Assembly (NCBI GenBank): GCA_017853885.1
Contig: JAFMIR010000027.1
Coordinates: 1 to 54,690, forward strand
Length of the DNA: 54,690 bases
Reading direction: 5' to 3'
Source: Prosthecobacter sp.
GTDB lineage: Bacteria; Verrucomicrobiota; Verrucomicrobiia; Verrucomicrobiales; Verrucomicrobiaceae
How positions within the stretch are numbered: the stretch's first letter is position 1; each line of letters begins with the position of its first letter. A program made the translations under genes and the position numbers. A model generated the notes under the pieces. The model searched no databases, was not told the origin of the DNA, and was given only the letters and a program-made list of their open reading frames with translations. Of the stretch, positions 28,017 through 36,348 are shown in pieces.

Positions 28017-28145
28017 GTGGGCATCCTGATTGGTGTTCATTGGAAGGATGAAAAGATCAAACATGAAGGAATCCAAATCAGGCCAATCAATGAGGAAGTT
28101 CGGGTCGTGATGACATTTGTGCTTCATTTGCGATGCCTCCGATAG
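28017..28145 (+). pseudogene. Possible short gene remnant
   Basis: Between the membrane protein and the DUF6807 gene, a plus-strand frame reads VGILIGVHWKDEKIKHEG and then IQIRPINEEVRVVMTFVL up to TAG 28143-28145. The composition is protein-like, but a stop lies only about 24 nt upstream of the GTG and no family is recognised. It could be the tail of a lost gene or chance. The rest of 27904-28149 shows only a weak 6-bp inverted repeat (27908-27913 with 27933-27938). Confidence 0.2.
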
Positions 28146-28149
28146 GAGG

Positions 28150-29085
28150 TCACTTCTTCGCTTTCGGCTTCGGCTGTTCCGACGCTTTGATCGTCAGCGC
28201 AGGCACAGGATCAGCTTTCCCCGCAAAGGCATTCCAGGCGTTTTGGAAGGCGGCGGCGTCACGCAGATCGCCTTCGGCGATGAGCCATTGGTAGCGGAGT
28301 TTGAAGGGCGATTCGGCGCTGGCTTTGCCTTTGGGGAACATGCCAAAGCGGCCGTAGTCGCGGTAGGCGGAGGTGGCGGTGTCCTTCGGGTTGTTGGGAT
28401 GATTGAGGATCACGACCGTGAAGGTTTTGCCTTCGATGGTGAAGATTTCCGCGGCCCAGGGCAGGTCCTTGACCTTGTGGGCGTCGATGTTTTCGCCGGG
28501 GAAAATGTAGGTCGTCGTTTTCGTGTCCACCAGCTCGCTCGGGCGGAACTGGGCACCGGCGTGCTCAGGATCACCGTTCATCTCGGCCTCGCCGCTGACG
28601 GCTTTGATGGCGCTGTTCATTTCGATGCCGAGGTAGAAGGGCTTCGCGGGCGTGGTGAAGTTGAAGCGACGTTCCTCGGTCAAAAACGGCGCGGTGGTAT
28701 CGCCCTGCCAGTCCATGTGCGCGGTGAAGGCGTTTGCGCCCGGCGTGACCTTCGTCACGACTTGGTCGCCGCCTTTCATGTGCCAGCGGTCATACGATTT
28801 GCCGTTGTAGCCGATCTTGCTGAAGCCGAGGAAGATGCCGCGATGATGCGTGAAGTTGAACCCTGCGCCTTTCGTGAGCCGCGTGGAGCCATCGGCGCTG
28901 AAGACGTGCATGTAGGGCTTGTAGGTCTCGTGATGCTTCTCCGGCGTGCTGAGGTCATTCGCCATCATGAGCTTCGCGACGACTTTTCCGCCATTCGCGA
29001 CCGCAACGTGGTCTTTGTCCGCGACCGTGATGTCGAAGGCGAAGGTGGGAAGCGTGAGGGCGAGCAAGAGGAGGGTGTTTTTCAT
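28150..29085 (-). CDS. DUF6807 (PmoA-like) exported protein
   Basis: This 311-residue protein has a signal peptide (MKNTLLLLALTLPTFAFD). The pattern GFNFTHHRGIFLGFSKIGYN and EIFTIEGKTFTVVILNHPNN is typical of the DUF6807/PmoA family, often annotated as methane oxygenase PmoA although it has nothing to do with methane oxidation. Members occur in planctomycete and verrucomicrobial glycan-utilisation clusters; no reaction is established. The C-terminus is Lys-rich (EQPKPKAKK). Its ATG overlaps the stop of the DUF1501 gene at 29082 (ATGA), so the two are translationally coupled. Confidence 0.85.
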   Translation of the reverse strand: MKNTLLLLALTLPTFAFDITVADKDHVAVANGGKVVAKLMMANDLSTPEKHHETYKPYMHVFSADGSTRLTKGAGFNFTHHRGIFLGFSKIGYNGKSYDRWHMKGGDQVVTKVTPGANAFTAHMDWQGDTTAPFLTEERRFNFTTPAKPFYLGIEMNSAIKAVSGEAEMNGDPEHAGAQFRPSELVDTKTTTYIFPGENIDAHKVKDLPWAAEIFTIEGKTFTVVILNHPNNPKDTATSAYRDYGRFGMFPKGKASAESPFKLRYQWLIAEGDLRDAAAFQNAWNAFAGKADPVPALTIKASEQPKPKAKK

Positions 29086-30494
29086 GAGAGAATCTTTTTG
29101 ATGACTTTGGCTCCTTCGACGCCACTCAGCCTCGCATCAAGGCCTTGGAACTTGAAGCTGAAGGCGTCGTGTTGGATGCCGAGTTGGTGGAGCATCGTGG
29201 CGTGGAGGTCGTGGACGGTGGTAATGTTCTCCTGCGCGGCGTAGCCGAGTTCATCGGTGGCGCCGAAGGTGAGGCCACGCTGGATGCCGGCTCCGGCGAG
29301 CCACATGGACATGGCTTTGTTGTGATGATCGCGTCCGATGGGGCCTTTGTTTCCTTGCGCCATCGGGGTGCGGCCGAATTCGCCGCTGAAAACGATAAGC
29401 GTGTCGTCGAAGAGGCCGCGCTGCTTCAGATCGGTGATGAGGGCCATGCAGGCGCGATCGACTTCCTTGGCGCGGAGTGGTAATTCTTCACGTAGGAGGC
29501 TGTGGTGGTCCCAATCGCGATGGTAGAGCTGGATGAAGCGCGTGCCGCGTTCGGCGAGTCGGCGAGCGAGGAGGCAGTTTGATGCGAAGGAACCGTCGCC
29601 GGGGGTGCAGCCGTAGAGTTCGAGCGTTTTCCGGCCTTCGGGACGGATGTCCATCAGCTCCGGCACACTGGCTTGCATTTGAAACGCCATTTCATACTGC
29701 GCGATGCGCGTGGTGATCTCCGGATCATCGCACAGTGCGGCGTGCTGTTTGTTGAGTGCATTGATCGCCGCCACGTCCGCGCCTTGTCGCGCACGCGTGA
29801 CGCCGTCCGGGCTGGTGAGATACAAAACGGGATCGCCCTGCGAGCGGAGTTGCACGCCTTGATGCTTCGACGGCAAAAAGCCGCTGCTCCACTGTCGCGC
29901 CGCGATGGGCTGCGGCGTGCGACCTTTGCCGGTGGACACCATGACGACGAATCCCGGCAGATCCTCCGCCTCGCTGCCGAGCCCGTAAGTGATCCATGCG
30001 CCCATGCTCGGCCTACCGGCGATCTGCGAGCCGGTGTTCATGAACATGTGCGCCGGGTCGTGATTGATCGCGTCCGTGGTCATCGAGCGCACGAGGCAGA
30101 TGTCGTCGGCCACGCTGCCGAGGTGCGGCAGCAACTGCGAGAGCTCCATCTGGCACTTCCCGTGTTTTGCGAAACCAAACATTGGCCCTTTGCACACCAG
30201 TTTCTGCCCCTGCAGCTGCGCGAGCTGCTGGCCCTTGGTAAACGACTCCGGCATCGGCTTACCATCCATCTCCGCGAGCTTCGGCTTGTGATCAAATAGC
30301 TCCAACTGCGATGGCCCGCCCGCCATCGTGAGCCAGATCACACGTTTTGCCTTCTGCGGTAAGGGCAGTTTGCGCAATACGCCAAGAGAGCCAGCAACCA
30401 GCAGTCCTGGATCGAGCAGAGTGGCCAGTGCAATGCCTCCTAGCCCCTGTGAGGCGCGGCTCAGGATGGCGCGGCGTTTGTAACTGTCGTTCAT
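29082..30494 (-). CDS. DUF1501 family exported protein
   Basis: This 470-residue DUF1501 protein begins MNDSYKRRAILSRASQGLGG, a Tat-like N-terminus. Family motifs are WLTMAGGPSQLELFDHKPKL, FIQLYHRDWDHHSLL and SGEFGRTPMAQGNKGPIGRD. It resembles the long subgroup normally paired with DUF1549/1553 proteins, but here it is followed by a DUF6807 gene (4-nt overlap) and preceded, 28 nt upstream, by a sugar dehydrogenase gene. Those spacings suggest a three-gene transcription unit. The substrate is unknown. Confidence 0.92.
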   Translation of the reverse strand: MNDSYKRRAILSRASQGLGGIALATLLDPGLLVAGSLGVLRKLPLPQKAKRVIWLTMAGGPSQLELFDHKPKLAEMDGKPMPESFTKGQQLAQLQGQKLVCKGPMFGFAKHGKCQMELSQLLPHLGSVADDICLVRSMTTDAINHDPAHMFMNTGSQIAGRPSMGAWITYGLGSEAEDLPGFVVMVSTGKGRTPQPIAARQWSSGFLPSKHQGVQLRSQGDPVLYLTSPDGVTRARQGADVAAINALNKQHAALCDDPEITTRIAQYEMAFQMQASVPELMDIRPEGRKTLELYGCTPGDGSFASNCLLARRLAERGTRFIQLYHRDWDHHSLLREELPLRAKEVDRACMALITDLKQRGLFDDTLIVFSGEFGRTPMAQGNKGPIGRDHHNKAMSMWLAGAGIQRGLTFGATDELGYAAQENITTVHDLHATMLHQLGIQHDAFSFKFQGLDARLSGVEGAKVIKKILS

Positions 30495-30522
30495 GGATCA
30501 GGCTGCTGCCAGAAGCCATACG

Positions 30523-31692
30523 TTACTTCTTCTTCAACTTATGCAGCCGGCCGGTGTGAGAAAGGATGAGTGGCTCACCTTCGGTATCGAGGAAGATGCC
30601 GGTGGGATTGAAGCGCTCGGTGCCTTCATCTTCTCGTTGTACGAGCAAAGTGATCTCTTCGACGGCAGAGTGAGCTTCATTGGGTCGAAGAGCCCAAACT
30701 TTTCCGTAACCCCAATCGCCGTAAATGTAACAGCCATTGAGGTCTGAGTGTGTGTGGCCGTGGTAAACAGCACCGCCGACGATGCAAATGCCCTCAGCTT
30801 GGGCGCGAGAATAGGCGTGGATGGGAGCGAGGTAGTTGCCGGGTATCTCGGGCCGGGATTGTTTGGCCAGCAGGCGCTCATTGCCATCGCGCTCGCTCCA
30901 GCCGTAGTTGCCACCCGAACGAATGACGTTGATCTCCTCATAGAGGTCTTGTCCCACATCTACGGCCCAGAGGCTTCCACTTTGGCTGTCAAAACAAAGG
31001 CCCCAGATGTTGCGGAAGCCTAGGGCGTAGATTTCACCGCGCCATTCTTGCTGACCGACAAATGGATTGTCTTCGGGAATGCTGTAGGCGCGTCTGCCGC
31101 TGCGGTGATCCACATCCAAGCGTAAAAGTTTGCCTTGGAGCAGGAACGGATGCTGGGCAGACCCATGGGGGTCATCTCGGAGACCGCCGTCTCCGATGCT
31201 CCAGTAGAGACAGCCATCGGGTCCGAAGGCGAGACTGCCACTGAAGTGGTCTGCGAGTTGATGGGGCACTTCCATGATGATGCGCTCGGTGCCTGGATCG
31301 ACTTTGAATGGTGCCTTCTGGACGGTGAACTCGCTCAAGACGTTCCTTCTAGGCTCCGACTGGCTGTAGCTGAGAAACACACGGCGGTTTTTTCGGAAAT
31401 CCGGGTGAAAAGCCAGCCCGTGGATACCTGCTTCAAAGTGAATCTCGTCGCGGAGTTGCTCGCGGAAGTCGAGAAAGACGGGAGACTCATGGCTGTTGCG
31501 ATCATCTGGGAGCACTTGGATCAAGCCTCGTTGCAGAGCGATGACTTGGACGGGTTTATCGCCTCCCGTGTGAGTGTAAACGACGGGACAGTCAGGAAAT
31601 TCGAGTTTGGTCCAAGCTGGTTCCAGGTTGTAGGGGGCAGCGTGAAGGCTGGACACAATGCCTGCGAGGCAGACGAAAAAAGATTGCCGCAT
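30523..31692 (-). CDS. PQQ-dependent sugar (glucose/sorbosone) dehydrogenase-like protein
   Basis: This 389-residue six-bladed propeller of the GSDH family has a signal peptide (MRQSFFVCLAGIVSSLHA). Motifs are HFEAGIHGLAFHPDFRKNRR, GSLAFGPDGCLYWSIGDGG, ALGFRNIWGLCFD, NYGWSERDGNE and GCYIYGDWGYGKVW. Soluble family members oxidise aldoses in the periplasm with PQQ and calcium. The conserved GIHG region with His supports the assignment, but activity is inferred. It is the first gene of the unit continuing into the DUF1501 and DUF6807 genes, suggesting coupled sugar oxidation. Confidence 0.88.
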   Translation of the reverse strand: MRQSFFVCLAGIVSSLHAAPYNLEPAWTKLEFPDCPVVYTHTGGDKPVQVIALQRGLIQVLPDDRNSHESPVFLDFREQLRDEIHFEAGIHGLAFHPDFRKNRRVFLSYSQSEPRRNVLSEFTVQKAPFKVDPGTERIIMEVPHQLADHFSGSLAFGPDGCLYWSIGDGGLRDDPHGSAQHPFLLQGKLLRLDVDHRSGRRAYSIPEDNPFVGQQEWRGEIYALGFRNIWGLCFDSQSGSLWAVDVGQDLYEEINVIRSGGNYGWSERDGNERLLAKQSRPEIPGNYLAPIHAYSRAQAEGICIVGGAVYHGHTHSDLNGCYIYGDWGYGKVWALRPNEAHSAVEEITLLVQREDEGTERFNPTGIFLDTEGEPLILSHTGRLHKLKKK

Positions 31693-31997
31693 GGTTAGGG
31701 GTTTGGGGGGTTACCCAGAGGCTAAGCACTCTGCGTGCCGACTTCAAGATCACGCAGTGAGCTTAGAGGCGAGACAGATGGCAAACCCCTCTGCCAAGTC
31801 GCGGCTGATGATTTCGATGCCACTGCGCTGCAGTGTGGCAGGCCTGCAACAGCCTTGTCTCTGCTCCGCGAAGGAGTTTCAGCCCAAGCATGTTGAGCCT
31901 GCTGAAGGGGCCCTGATAGGGTCATCAGTTACATGCCCCTCATAGCTTCGTGTAAATGGGCGGCGTTAGAACAATGTTAGGTCAAGGCAATCCTCAT
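31693..31997. other. Gene-free stretch between sugar dehydrogenase and ahcY
   Basis: About 300 nt with no supportable gene. Short frames here match no family I recognise. It should contain the promoter of the minus-strand dehydrogenase unit, but no convincing hexamers stand out. A 5-bp inverted repeat (CTGAT...ATCAG near 31912-31927) is too weak to interpret. Confidence 0.5.
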
Positions 31998-32026
31998 TTG
32001 ACTCTTGAGCTATTCTGAAACATATC
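31998..32026 (+). promoter_or_regulatory. Putative ahcY promoter
   Basis: TTGACT at 31998-32003 matches the sigma-70 -35 hexamer in 5 of 6 positions. A 17-bp spacer separates it from CATATC at 32021-32026, a weak -10. The -10 runs into the dyad at 32024-32047, the geometry expected for repressor control. Transcription would start near 32033, about 60 nt before the ahcY ATG. The call is by inspection only. Confidence 0.5.
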
Positions 32027-32047
32027 AACGCATCCTGATACGTTGAT
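32024..32047. promoter_or_regulatory. 24-bp dyad upstream of ahcY, shared with metK
   Basis: Perfect 7-bp half sites ATCAACG (32024-32030) and CGTTGAT (32041-32047) flank an inner ATC-CT-GAT, so 20 of 24 positions are symmetric. The metK upstream region (40298-40321, opposite strand) has the same element with 19 of 24 identical positions, including the same inner ATC and GAT. It overlaps the putative ahcY -10. I infer an operator for a dimeric regulator of the SAM cycle. Confidence 0.65.
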
Positions 32048-32095
32048 TTGAATCGTTTCAGGCTCCAAACCTGAACCCACCCACGCCCACTCACT

Positions 32096-33499
32096 ATGAG
32101 CGACTACAAAGTCAAAGACATCGCCCTCGCCGATTTCGGCCGCAAGGAACTCACCATCGCCGAGAGCGAAATGCCCGGCCTCATGGCCACCCGCGAGAAG
32201 TACGGACCGAAAAAGCCCCTCGCTGGCGTCCGCATCACCGGCTCCCTGCACATGACCATCCAGACCGGCGTGCTCATCGAGACACTGAAGGAACTCGGTG
32301 CTGATGTCCGCTGGGCGTCCTGCAACATTTTCTCCACCCAGGACCATGCTGCTGCTGGCATCGCCGCTACGGGGACGCCCGTTTTTGCGTGGAAGGGAGA
32401 GACGCTCGAAGAATACTGGTGGTGTACTTGGCAGGCCATCATGTTCCCCGGCAACAAAGGCCCGCAGCTCATCGTCGATGACGGTGGCGACGTGACCCTC
32501 CTCATTCATAAGGGCTACGAAATGGAAAACGGCGACAAGTGGGTCGATTCTCCCTCTGACAACCACGAGGTGAAGGTCATCAAGGATCTCCTGAAGGACA
32601 TCGCCAAGAAACAGCCCGGTATCTTCCACGAGATCGTTAAGGACCTGAAGGGCGTCTCCGAAGAGACCACCACCGGCGTGCATCGCCTCTATGAAATGGC
32701 AAAGGCCGGCAAGCTGCTCTTCCCCGCCATCAACGTGAACGACAGCGTCACGAAGTCCAAATTCGACAACCTCTACGGCTGCCGCGAATCCCTCCTCGAC
32801 GGCATCAAGCGTGCCACCGACGTCATGATCGCCGGCAAGGTCGGCGTCGTCTGCGGCTATGGCGACGTGGGTAAAGGCTGCGCCTTCGCCCTCCGCGGCA
32901 TGGGCGCTCAAGTCGTCGTGACCGAGATCGACCCCGTGTGCGCCCTTCAGGCCGCCATGGAAGGCTTCCGCGTCATGCCCATTGAAGACACCCTCGGCTG
33001 GGGCGATATCTACGTCACCACCACCGGCAACAAGGACATCATCCGCCTCGAGCACATGGAGAAGATGAAGGACCAAGCCATCGTCTGCAACATCGGCCAC
33101 TTCGACAACGAGATTCAGGTGGACAAGCTCAACGCGCGTAAGGATGTGAAGCGCCTGAACATCAAACCGCAGGTGGACAAGTACACCTTCCCGGCCGGCA
33201 ACAGCATCTTCATGCTCGCCGAAGGCCGCCTCGTGAACCTCGGCTGCGCCACCGGCCACCCGAGCTTCGTGATGAGCAACAGTTTCACCAACCAGTGCCT
33301 CGCGCAGATGGAACTCTGGGCCACCAAAGACACCCGCGAAGTCGGCGTGACCGTTTTGCCCAAGAAACTCGACGAAGAAGTCGCTCGCCTCCACCTTGCG
33401 AAGATCGGCGTGAAGCTCACGGTCCTCACCAAGGATCAAGCCGACTACATCGGCGTGCCTGTCGAAGGCCCTTACAAGACGGAGCACTACCGCTATTAA
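32096..33499 (+). CDS. ahcY: Adenosylhomocysteinase (S-adenosylhomocysteine hydrolase)
   Basis: This 467-residue enzyme splits S-adenosylhomocysteine into adenosine and homocysteine in the cytosol, removing the product inhibitor of methyltransferases. Visible signatures are [54 protein letters not shown] and the NAD-binding motif [18 protein letters not shown]; the C-terminus is [10 protein letters not shown]. The length and C-terminal Lys-Tyr region match the family, which borrows a C-terminal lysine across subunits. It is monocistronic: an operator-like dyad lies 49 nt upstream and a hairpin 50 nt downstream. There is no clear Shine-Dalgarno. Confidence 0.98.
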   Translation: MSDYKVKDIALADFGRKELTIAESEMPGLMATREKYGPKKPLAGVRITGSLHMTIQTGVLIETLKELGADVRWASCNIFSTQDHAAAGIAATGTPVFAWKGETLEEYWWCTWQAIMFPGNKGPQLIVDDGGDVTLLIHKGYEMENGDKWVDSPSDNHEVKVIKDLLKDIAKKQPGIFHEIVKDLKGVSEETTTGVHRLYEMAKAGKLLFPAINVNDSVTKSKFDNLYGCRESLLDGIKRATDVMIAGKVGVVCGYGDVGKGCAFALRGMGAQVVVTEIDPVCALQAAMEGFRVMPIEDTLGWGDIYVTTTGNKDIIRLEHMEKMKDQAIVCNIGHFDNEIQVDKLNARKDVKRLNIKPQVDKYTFPAGNSIFMLAEGRLVNLGCATGHPSFVMSNSFTNQCLAQMELWATKDTREVGVTVLPKKLDEEVARLHLAKIGVKLTVLTKDQADYIGVPVEGPYKTEHYRY

Positions 33500-33551
33500 C
33501 TATCGGAGCGCGGACACCCTGTTCCGCCTTTGTCAATCACCCCCCCAAAAC

Positions 33552-33589
33552 CCAAAACGCGTCCAGTCGAAAGGCTGGGCGCGTTTTGG
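33552..33589 (+). terminator. Hairpin downstream of ahcY
   Basis: A 15-bp stem pairs 33552-33566 (CCAAAACGCGTCCAG) with 33575-33589 (CTGGGCGCGTTTTGG), with one G-T pair and an 8-nt loop. The T-run inside and after the 3' arm is short, so it is a plausible but not textbook intrinsic terminator for ahcY. Confidence 0.6.
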
Positions 33590-33767
33590 CTTTCCAAAGG
33601 CATTCGAATCCAAGGAATCGATTCGAGCTGCACAGCGCATTGCAGATGTCTGGCCACGCCTTGCTGAGTCAAACGTTAGCGGGACCAGCAGCAAGGCGCA
33701 GACCTTAACGGGGCGGAACCGATTGAATGACAGACAAAGATGCCCCGGGCGTTTTGTGACGCCTGCC

Positions 33768-35012
33768 ATGAAGTTCCTGCTGCTGTTCCTTTTCACTACC
33801 GCTGTCGCCAATGCTGAGAAAGTTGGCCCATGGGATCTGCAAGCACTCAAAAACACGGTGCCTACCATGAAATGGCTGCGGCAAGACCAGCCGGTGCATT
33901 CGTTGACCTATTCGGGCGAGAAGTATCAAGGACACGACACCGAGGTTTTCGCATTCTATGCCTCGCCGCTGACGCTTGGGATGGAGGTGAAGCCGGGCAC
34001 GAAGTTCCCCGGTGTCGTGTGCATCCACGGCGGCGGAGGCACGGCCTTCGCAGATTGGGTGCATCTGTGGGCCAAGCGAGGTTACGCGGTCATCGCGATG
34101 GATTTGAACGGCTCGCGTCCGCCTGAGCCTGAATTTGATCCCAAGATAGGCATGGCCATCGGCAACGGCCACCGTGGTGTGCGCACACGTCTGGCCAATG
34201 GCGGCCCGCCGCATGGTCACGCGGAGAAGTTCGACTGCATCCGGACACCTGACACGAGCGATGATTGGCCTTTCCATGCCGCAGCGAGTGTGATGCGGGC
34301 GCATTCTCTGTTGCGCAGCTTTCCAGAAGTCGATGCGGAGCATACTGCCGTCACTGGGATCAGCTGGGGAGGCTACACGACGTGCCTCGTGGCATCGCTG
34401 GATGATCGCTTTAAAGCGGCTGTGCCAGTTTACGGCTGCGGCTTCCTGCATGAAGGCGAGTCCGTGCAGAAGCCGAGCATTGACAAACTGGACGCTGAGC
34501 ATCGCGCCTTATGGGTGAAGGAGTATGATCCCGGGAGTCTGCTGCCGCGCTGTCGTGTCCCCATCTTTTTCGTGAATGGCACGAACGACGTTCATTACGT
34601 GCTCGACAGCTACATGAAGAGCTTTGCGGTGGTCCCTGGGGAGAAACATATCCGCATCGAGGTGAACATGCCGCATGGTCATCCGCCAGGCTGGGCGCCG
34701 CAGGAGATTGGGCTCTTCATTGATTCAAAGTGTCGTGGCGGAGCGGCGTTGCCAGTGCCTAGCAAACCGCAGATTCAAGGCGAGCAGGTGGTCGTTTCCT
34801 GCTCCAGCAGTGTTCCGCTGAAGGAAGCCAAACTCAACTACACCACCGATAGCGGGCTGCGCTCGAAGCGAAAATGGATCATTCTACCTGCGACGATCCA
34901 AGGCGGCACCATCACGGCTGCCAAACCGCCCGCCGGAGCCAACAGTTGGTATGTTTCCATCCTTGACCAACGCGGCGCCATGGTGAGCACTGAAGTGGTT
35001 CTGGAACCATGA
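33768..35012 (+). CDS. Exported alpha/beta hydrolase (dienelactone hydrolase/acetyl-xylan-esterase type)
   Basis: This 414-residue protein starts MKFLLLFLFTTAVANAEK, a signal peptide; ATG 33768 is preferred over the in-frame ATG at 33723. The nucleophile elbow is VTGISWGGYTTCLV (GxSxG). Other family landmarks are VCIHGGGGTAFADW (oxyanion loop), VNGTNDVHYV (acidic residue) and MPHGHPPGW (catalytic His region). A C-terminal beta-rich tail of about 90 residues follows. Relatives are planctomycete/verrucomicrobial esterase-peptidase S9 proteins; the substrate is unknown. It converges on the MFS transporter gene with 12 nt between them. Confidence 0.85.
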   Translation: MKFLLLFLFTTAVANAEKVGPWDLQALKNTVPTMKWLRQDQPVHSLTYSGEKYQGHDTEVFAFYASPLTLGMEVKPGTKFPGVVCIHGGGGTAFADWVHLWAKRGYAVIAMDLNGSRPPEPEFDPKIGMAIGNGHRGVRTRLANGGPPHGHAEKFDCIRTPDTSDDWPFHAAASVMRAHSLLRSFPEVDAEHTAVTGISWGGYTTCLVASLDDRFKAAVPVYGCGFLHEGESVQKPSIDKLDAEHRALWVKEYDPGSLLPRCRVPIFFVNGTNDVHYVLDSYMKSFAVVPGEKHIRIEVNMPHGHPPGWAPQEIGLFIDSKCRGGAALPVPSKPQIQGEQVVVSCSSSVPLKEAKLNYTTDSGLRSKRKWIILPATIQGGTITAAKPPAGANSWYVSILDQRGAMVSTEVVLEP

Positions 35013-35024
35013 ACAACCTCGAGG

Positions 35025-36236
35025 TTATGAAGCCTCGCTTTTGGCGCTAGGATTGCGGAAGAAGATGAGAAACAGCACCAGCACGCCAACGGCGATCCAA
35101 GCGGGGGTGCTCCAAATGGCAGCCCAATCATGCGCGAGATCGCCTTTTGGCATGGCAAGCTTGTTGGCCTCCATCACAGAGCCGGCTAGATAGGTGCCGA
35201 AGAGCGAACCAAAGCCCCAAAGGATGATGGCGATTAGCCCTTGTGCCGCGCCACGGATGCGCTCGTTCGCCTCGGCATCGACGTAGAGTTGGCCAGCGAT
35301 GAAGAGGAAGTCGTAGCAGATGCCATGGAGCAGGATGGCAGCGAAAATGAGAACGGTTCCAGTGCTTGAGGCGCTGGCGCTAAGCAGGAAGTAGCGTGTG
35401 ATCCAAGCGGCAATGCCGAGGAAGATGGTTTTCTTGTAACCGAGCTTCTTGAGCATCACTGGCATTAGGATGAGGAAAACAATGTCGGAGATCTGAGCGA
35501 GCGTCATCTTGCCGGCCATGTCCTCCCACTTGAGCTGGGTCAGGTAGGTGCCGAGATTTACAAAGTAGAAGTACAGCGGGATGCAGATGAGGAACATGCA
35601 AAGGATGAAGATGGCGAAGGCGGGCTTCTTCAGCAGCGCAAGGGCGTCGAGGCCCAAGACCTCGCCTAGCGAGATGTCTTGGCCTTTTTTACGCGGCGGC
35701 GTGTGCGGCAGCGTGAGGGAGAAGACGCCGAAAACCATCGAGGTGCCGCCTGCAAGGTAGTATTGCAGCGGTGACTGCTCGCCTTTGACGAGGCTGAGCA
35801 CCACGCCGCCTGCGATCCAGCCCACAGCAGAGAAAATCTTCACAAAGGGGAAATCCTTCTTTGTATCGGCGAGGTGCGTCATTGAGACGGAGTTGCCCAA
35901 AGCGAGCGTGGGCGCGTAAAGTGTGCAGTAGAGGATGAGCATCGGATAAAACGCACCAAAAGTCTTGAACTGCGGCATGCAGAGCATGACCAACCCGCCC
36001 ACCACACCGAGCACAGCGATGATCTTCTCCGAGGCGAAGTAGCGATCTGCGATGAGTCCAACGATGAACGGTGAAACGATCGCTCCCCAAGCAAACGCGC
36101 CATACGCGAGCCCAATCTGCTGCCCGCTGAAGCTCAAGGTGCCCAAGTAAGCCCCGAGGGTCATATACCAAGTGCTCCAGATGAAATACTGGAGAAACAT
36201 GAAGAGGGAGAGTTTGGTCTTAAGCATGGTTTGCAT
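35025..36236 (-). CDS. MFS transporter, nucleoside:H+ symporter (NupG)-like
   Basis: This protein of about 403 residues has roughly 12 hydrophobic segments. MQTMLKTKLSLFMFLQYFIW and WSTWYMTLGAYLG, with LADRYF-like spacing (GLIADRYFASEKI) and GWIAGGVVLSL, resemble the nucleoside:proton symporter family of NupG/XapB. ATG 36236 or 36227 is the start; the frame runs upstream to 36296 with unlikely residues. It would import nucleosides or a related compound through the inner membrane. The exported nucleoside hydrolases at 40455-42409 and phosphorylase at 50628 support a nucleoside role, although general sugar transport is not excluded. Confidence 0.82.
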   Translation of the reverse strand: MQTMLKTKLSLFMFLQYFIWSTWYMTLGAYLGTLSFSGQQIGLAYGAFAWGAIVSPFIVGLIADRYFASEKIIAVLGVVGGLVMLCMPQFKTFGAFYPMLILYCTLYAPTLALGNSVSMTHLADTKKDFPFVKIFSAVGWIAGGVVLSLVKGEQSPLQYYLAGGTSMVFGVFSLTLPHTPPRKKGQDISLGEVLGLDALALLKKPAFAIFILCMFLICIPLYFYFVNLGTYLTQLKWEDMAGKMTLAQISDIVFLILMPVMLKKLGYKKTIFLGIAAWITRYFLLSASASSTGTVLIFAAILLHGICYDFLFIAGQLYVDAEANERIRGAAQGLIAIILWGFGSLFGTYLAGSVMEANKLAMPKGDLAHDWAAIWSTPAWIAVGVLVLFLIFFRNPSAKSEAS

Positions 36237-36285
36237 GGTGGGAGGCTCAAAAAACGTCGCTGGGGCAAGAAGCTGTCGGTTGAGG

Positions 36286-36327
36286 AAAAAAACCAAGGCC
36301 CATGAGCCATTCCGGACTCATGGGCCT
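36286..36327 (-). terminator. Intrinsic terminator of the PQQ-propeller gene
   Basis: A perfect 11-bp stem, AGGCCCATGAG (36296-36306) with CTCATGGGCCT (36317-36327), has a 10-nt loop. Read on the minus strand it is followed by TGG and a T-run (36286-36292). It starts 21 nt after the stop of the gene at 36349 and lies before the MFS gene, so it separates the two transcripts. Confidence 0.85.
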
Positions 36328-36348
36328 GAAGAAGAGGTCAGAGATGAA

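Noticed and set aside
28117..29244. 375-codon plus-strand frame opposite the DUF6807 gene
   Set aside because: Gly/Val/Phe-rich antisense composition; DUF6807 motifs are on the minus strand.
31998..32095. SAM or SAH riboswitch in the ahcY leader
   Set aside because: The leader after the likely start is only about 60 nt and shows no pattern of the SAM or SAH aptamers I know; the dyad suits a DNA operator better.
31994..33487. Long open frame antisense to ahcY
   Set aside because: It is a shadow of the GC-rich third codon positions of ahcY; its product is a low-complexity Glu/Val/His mix without family motifs.
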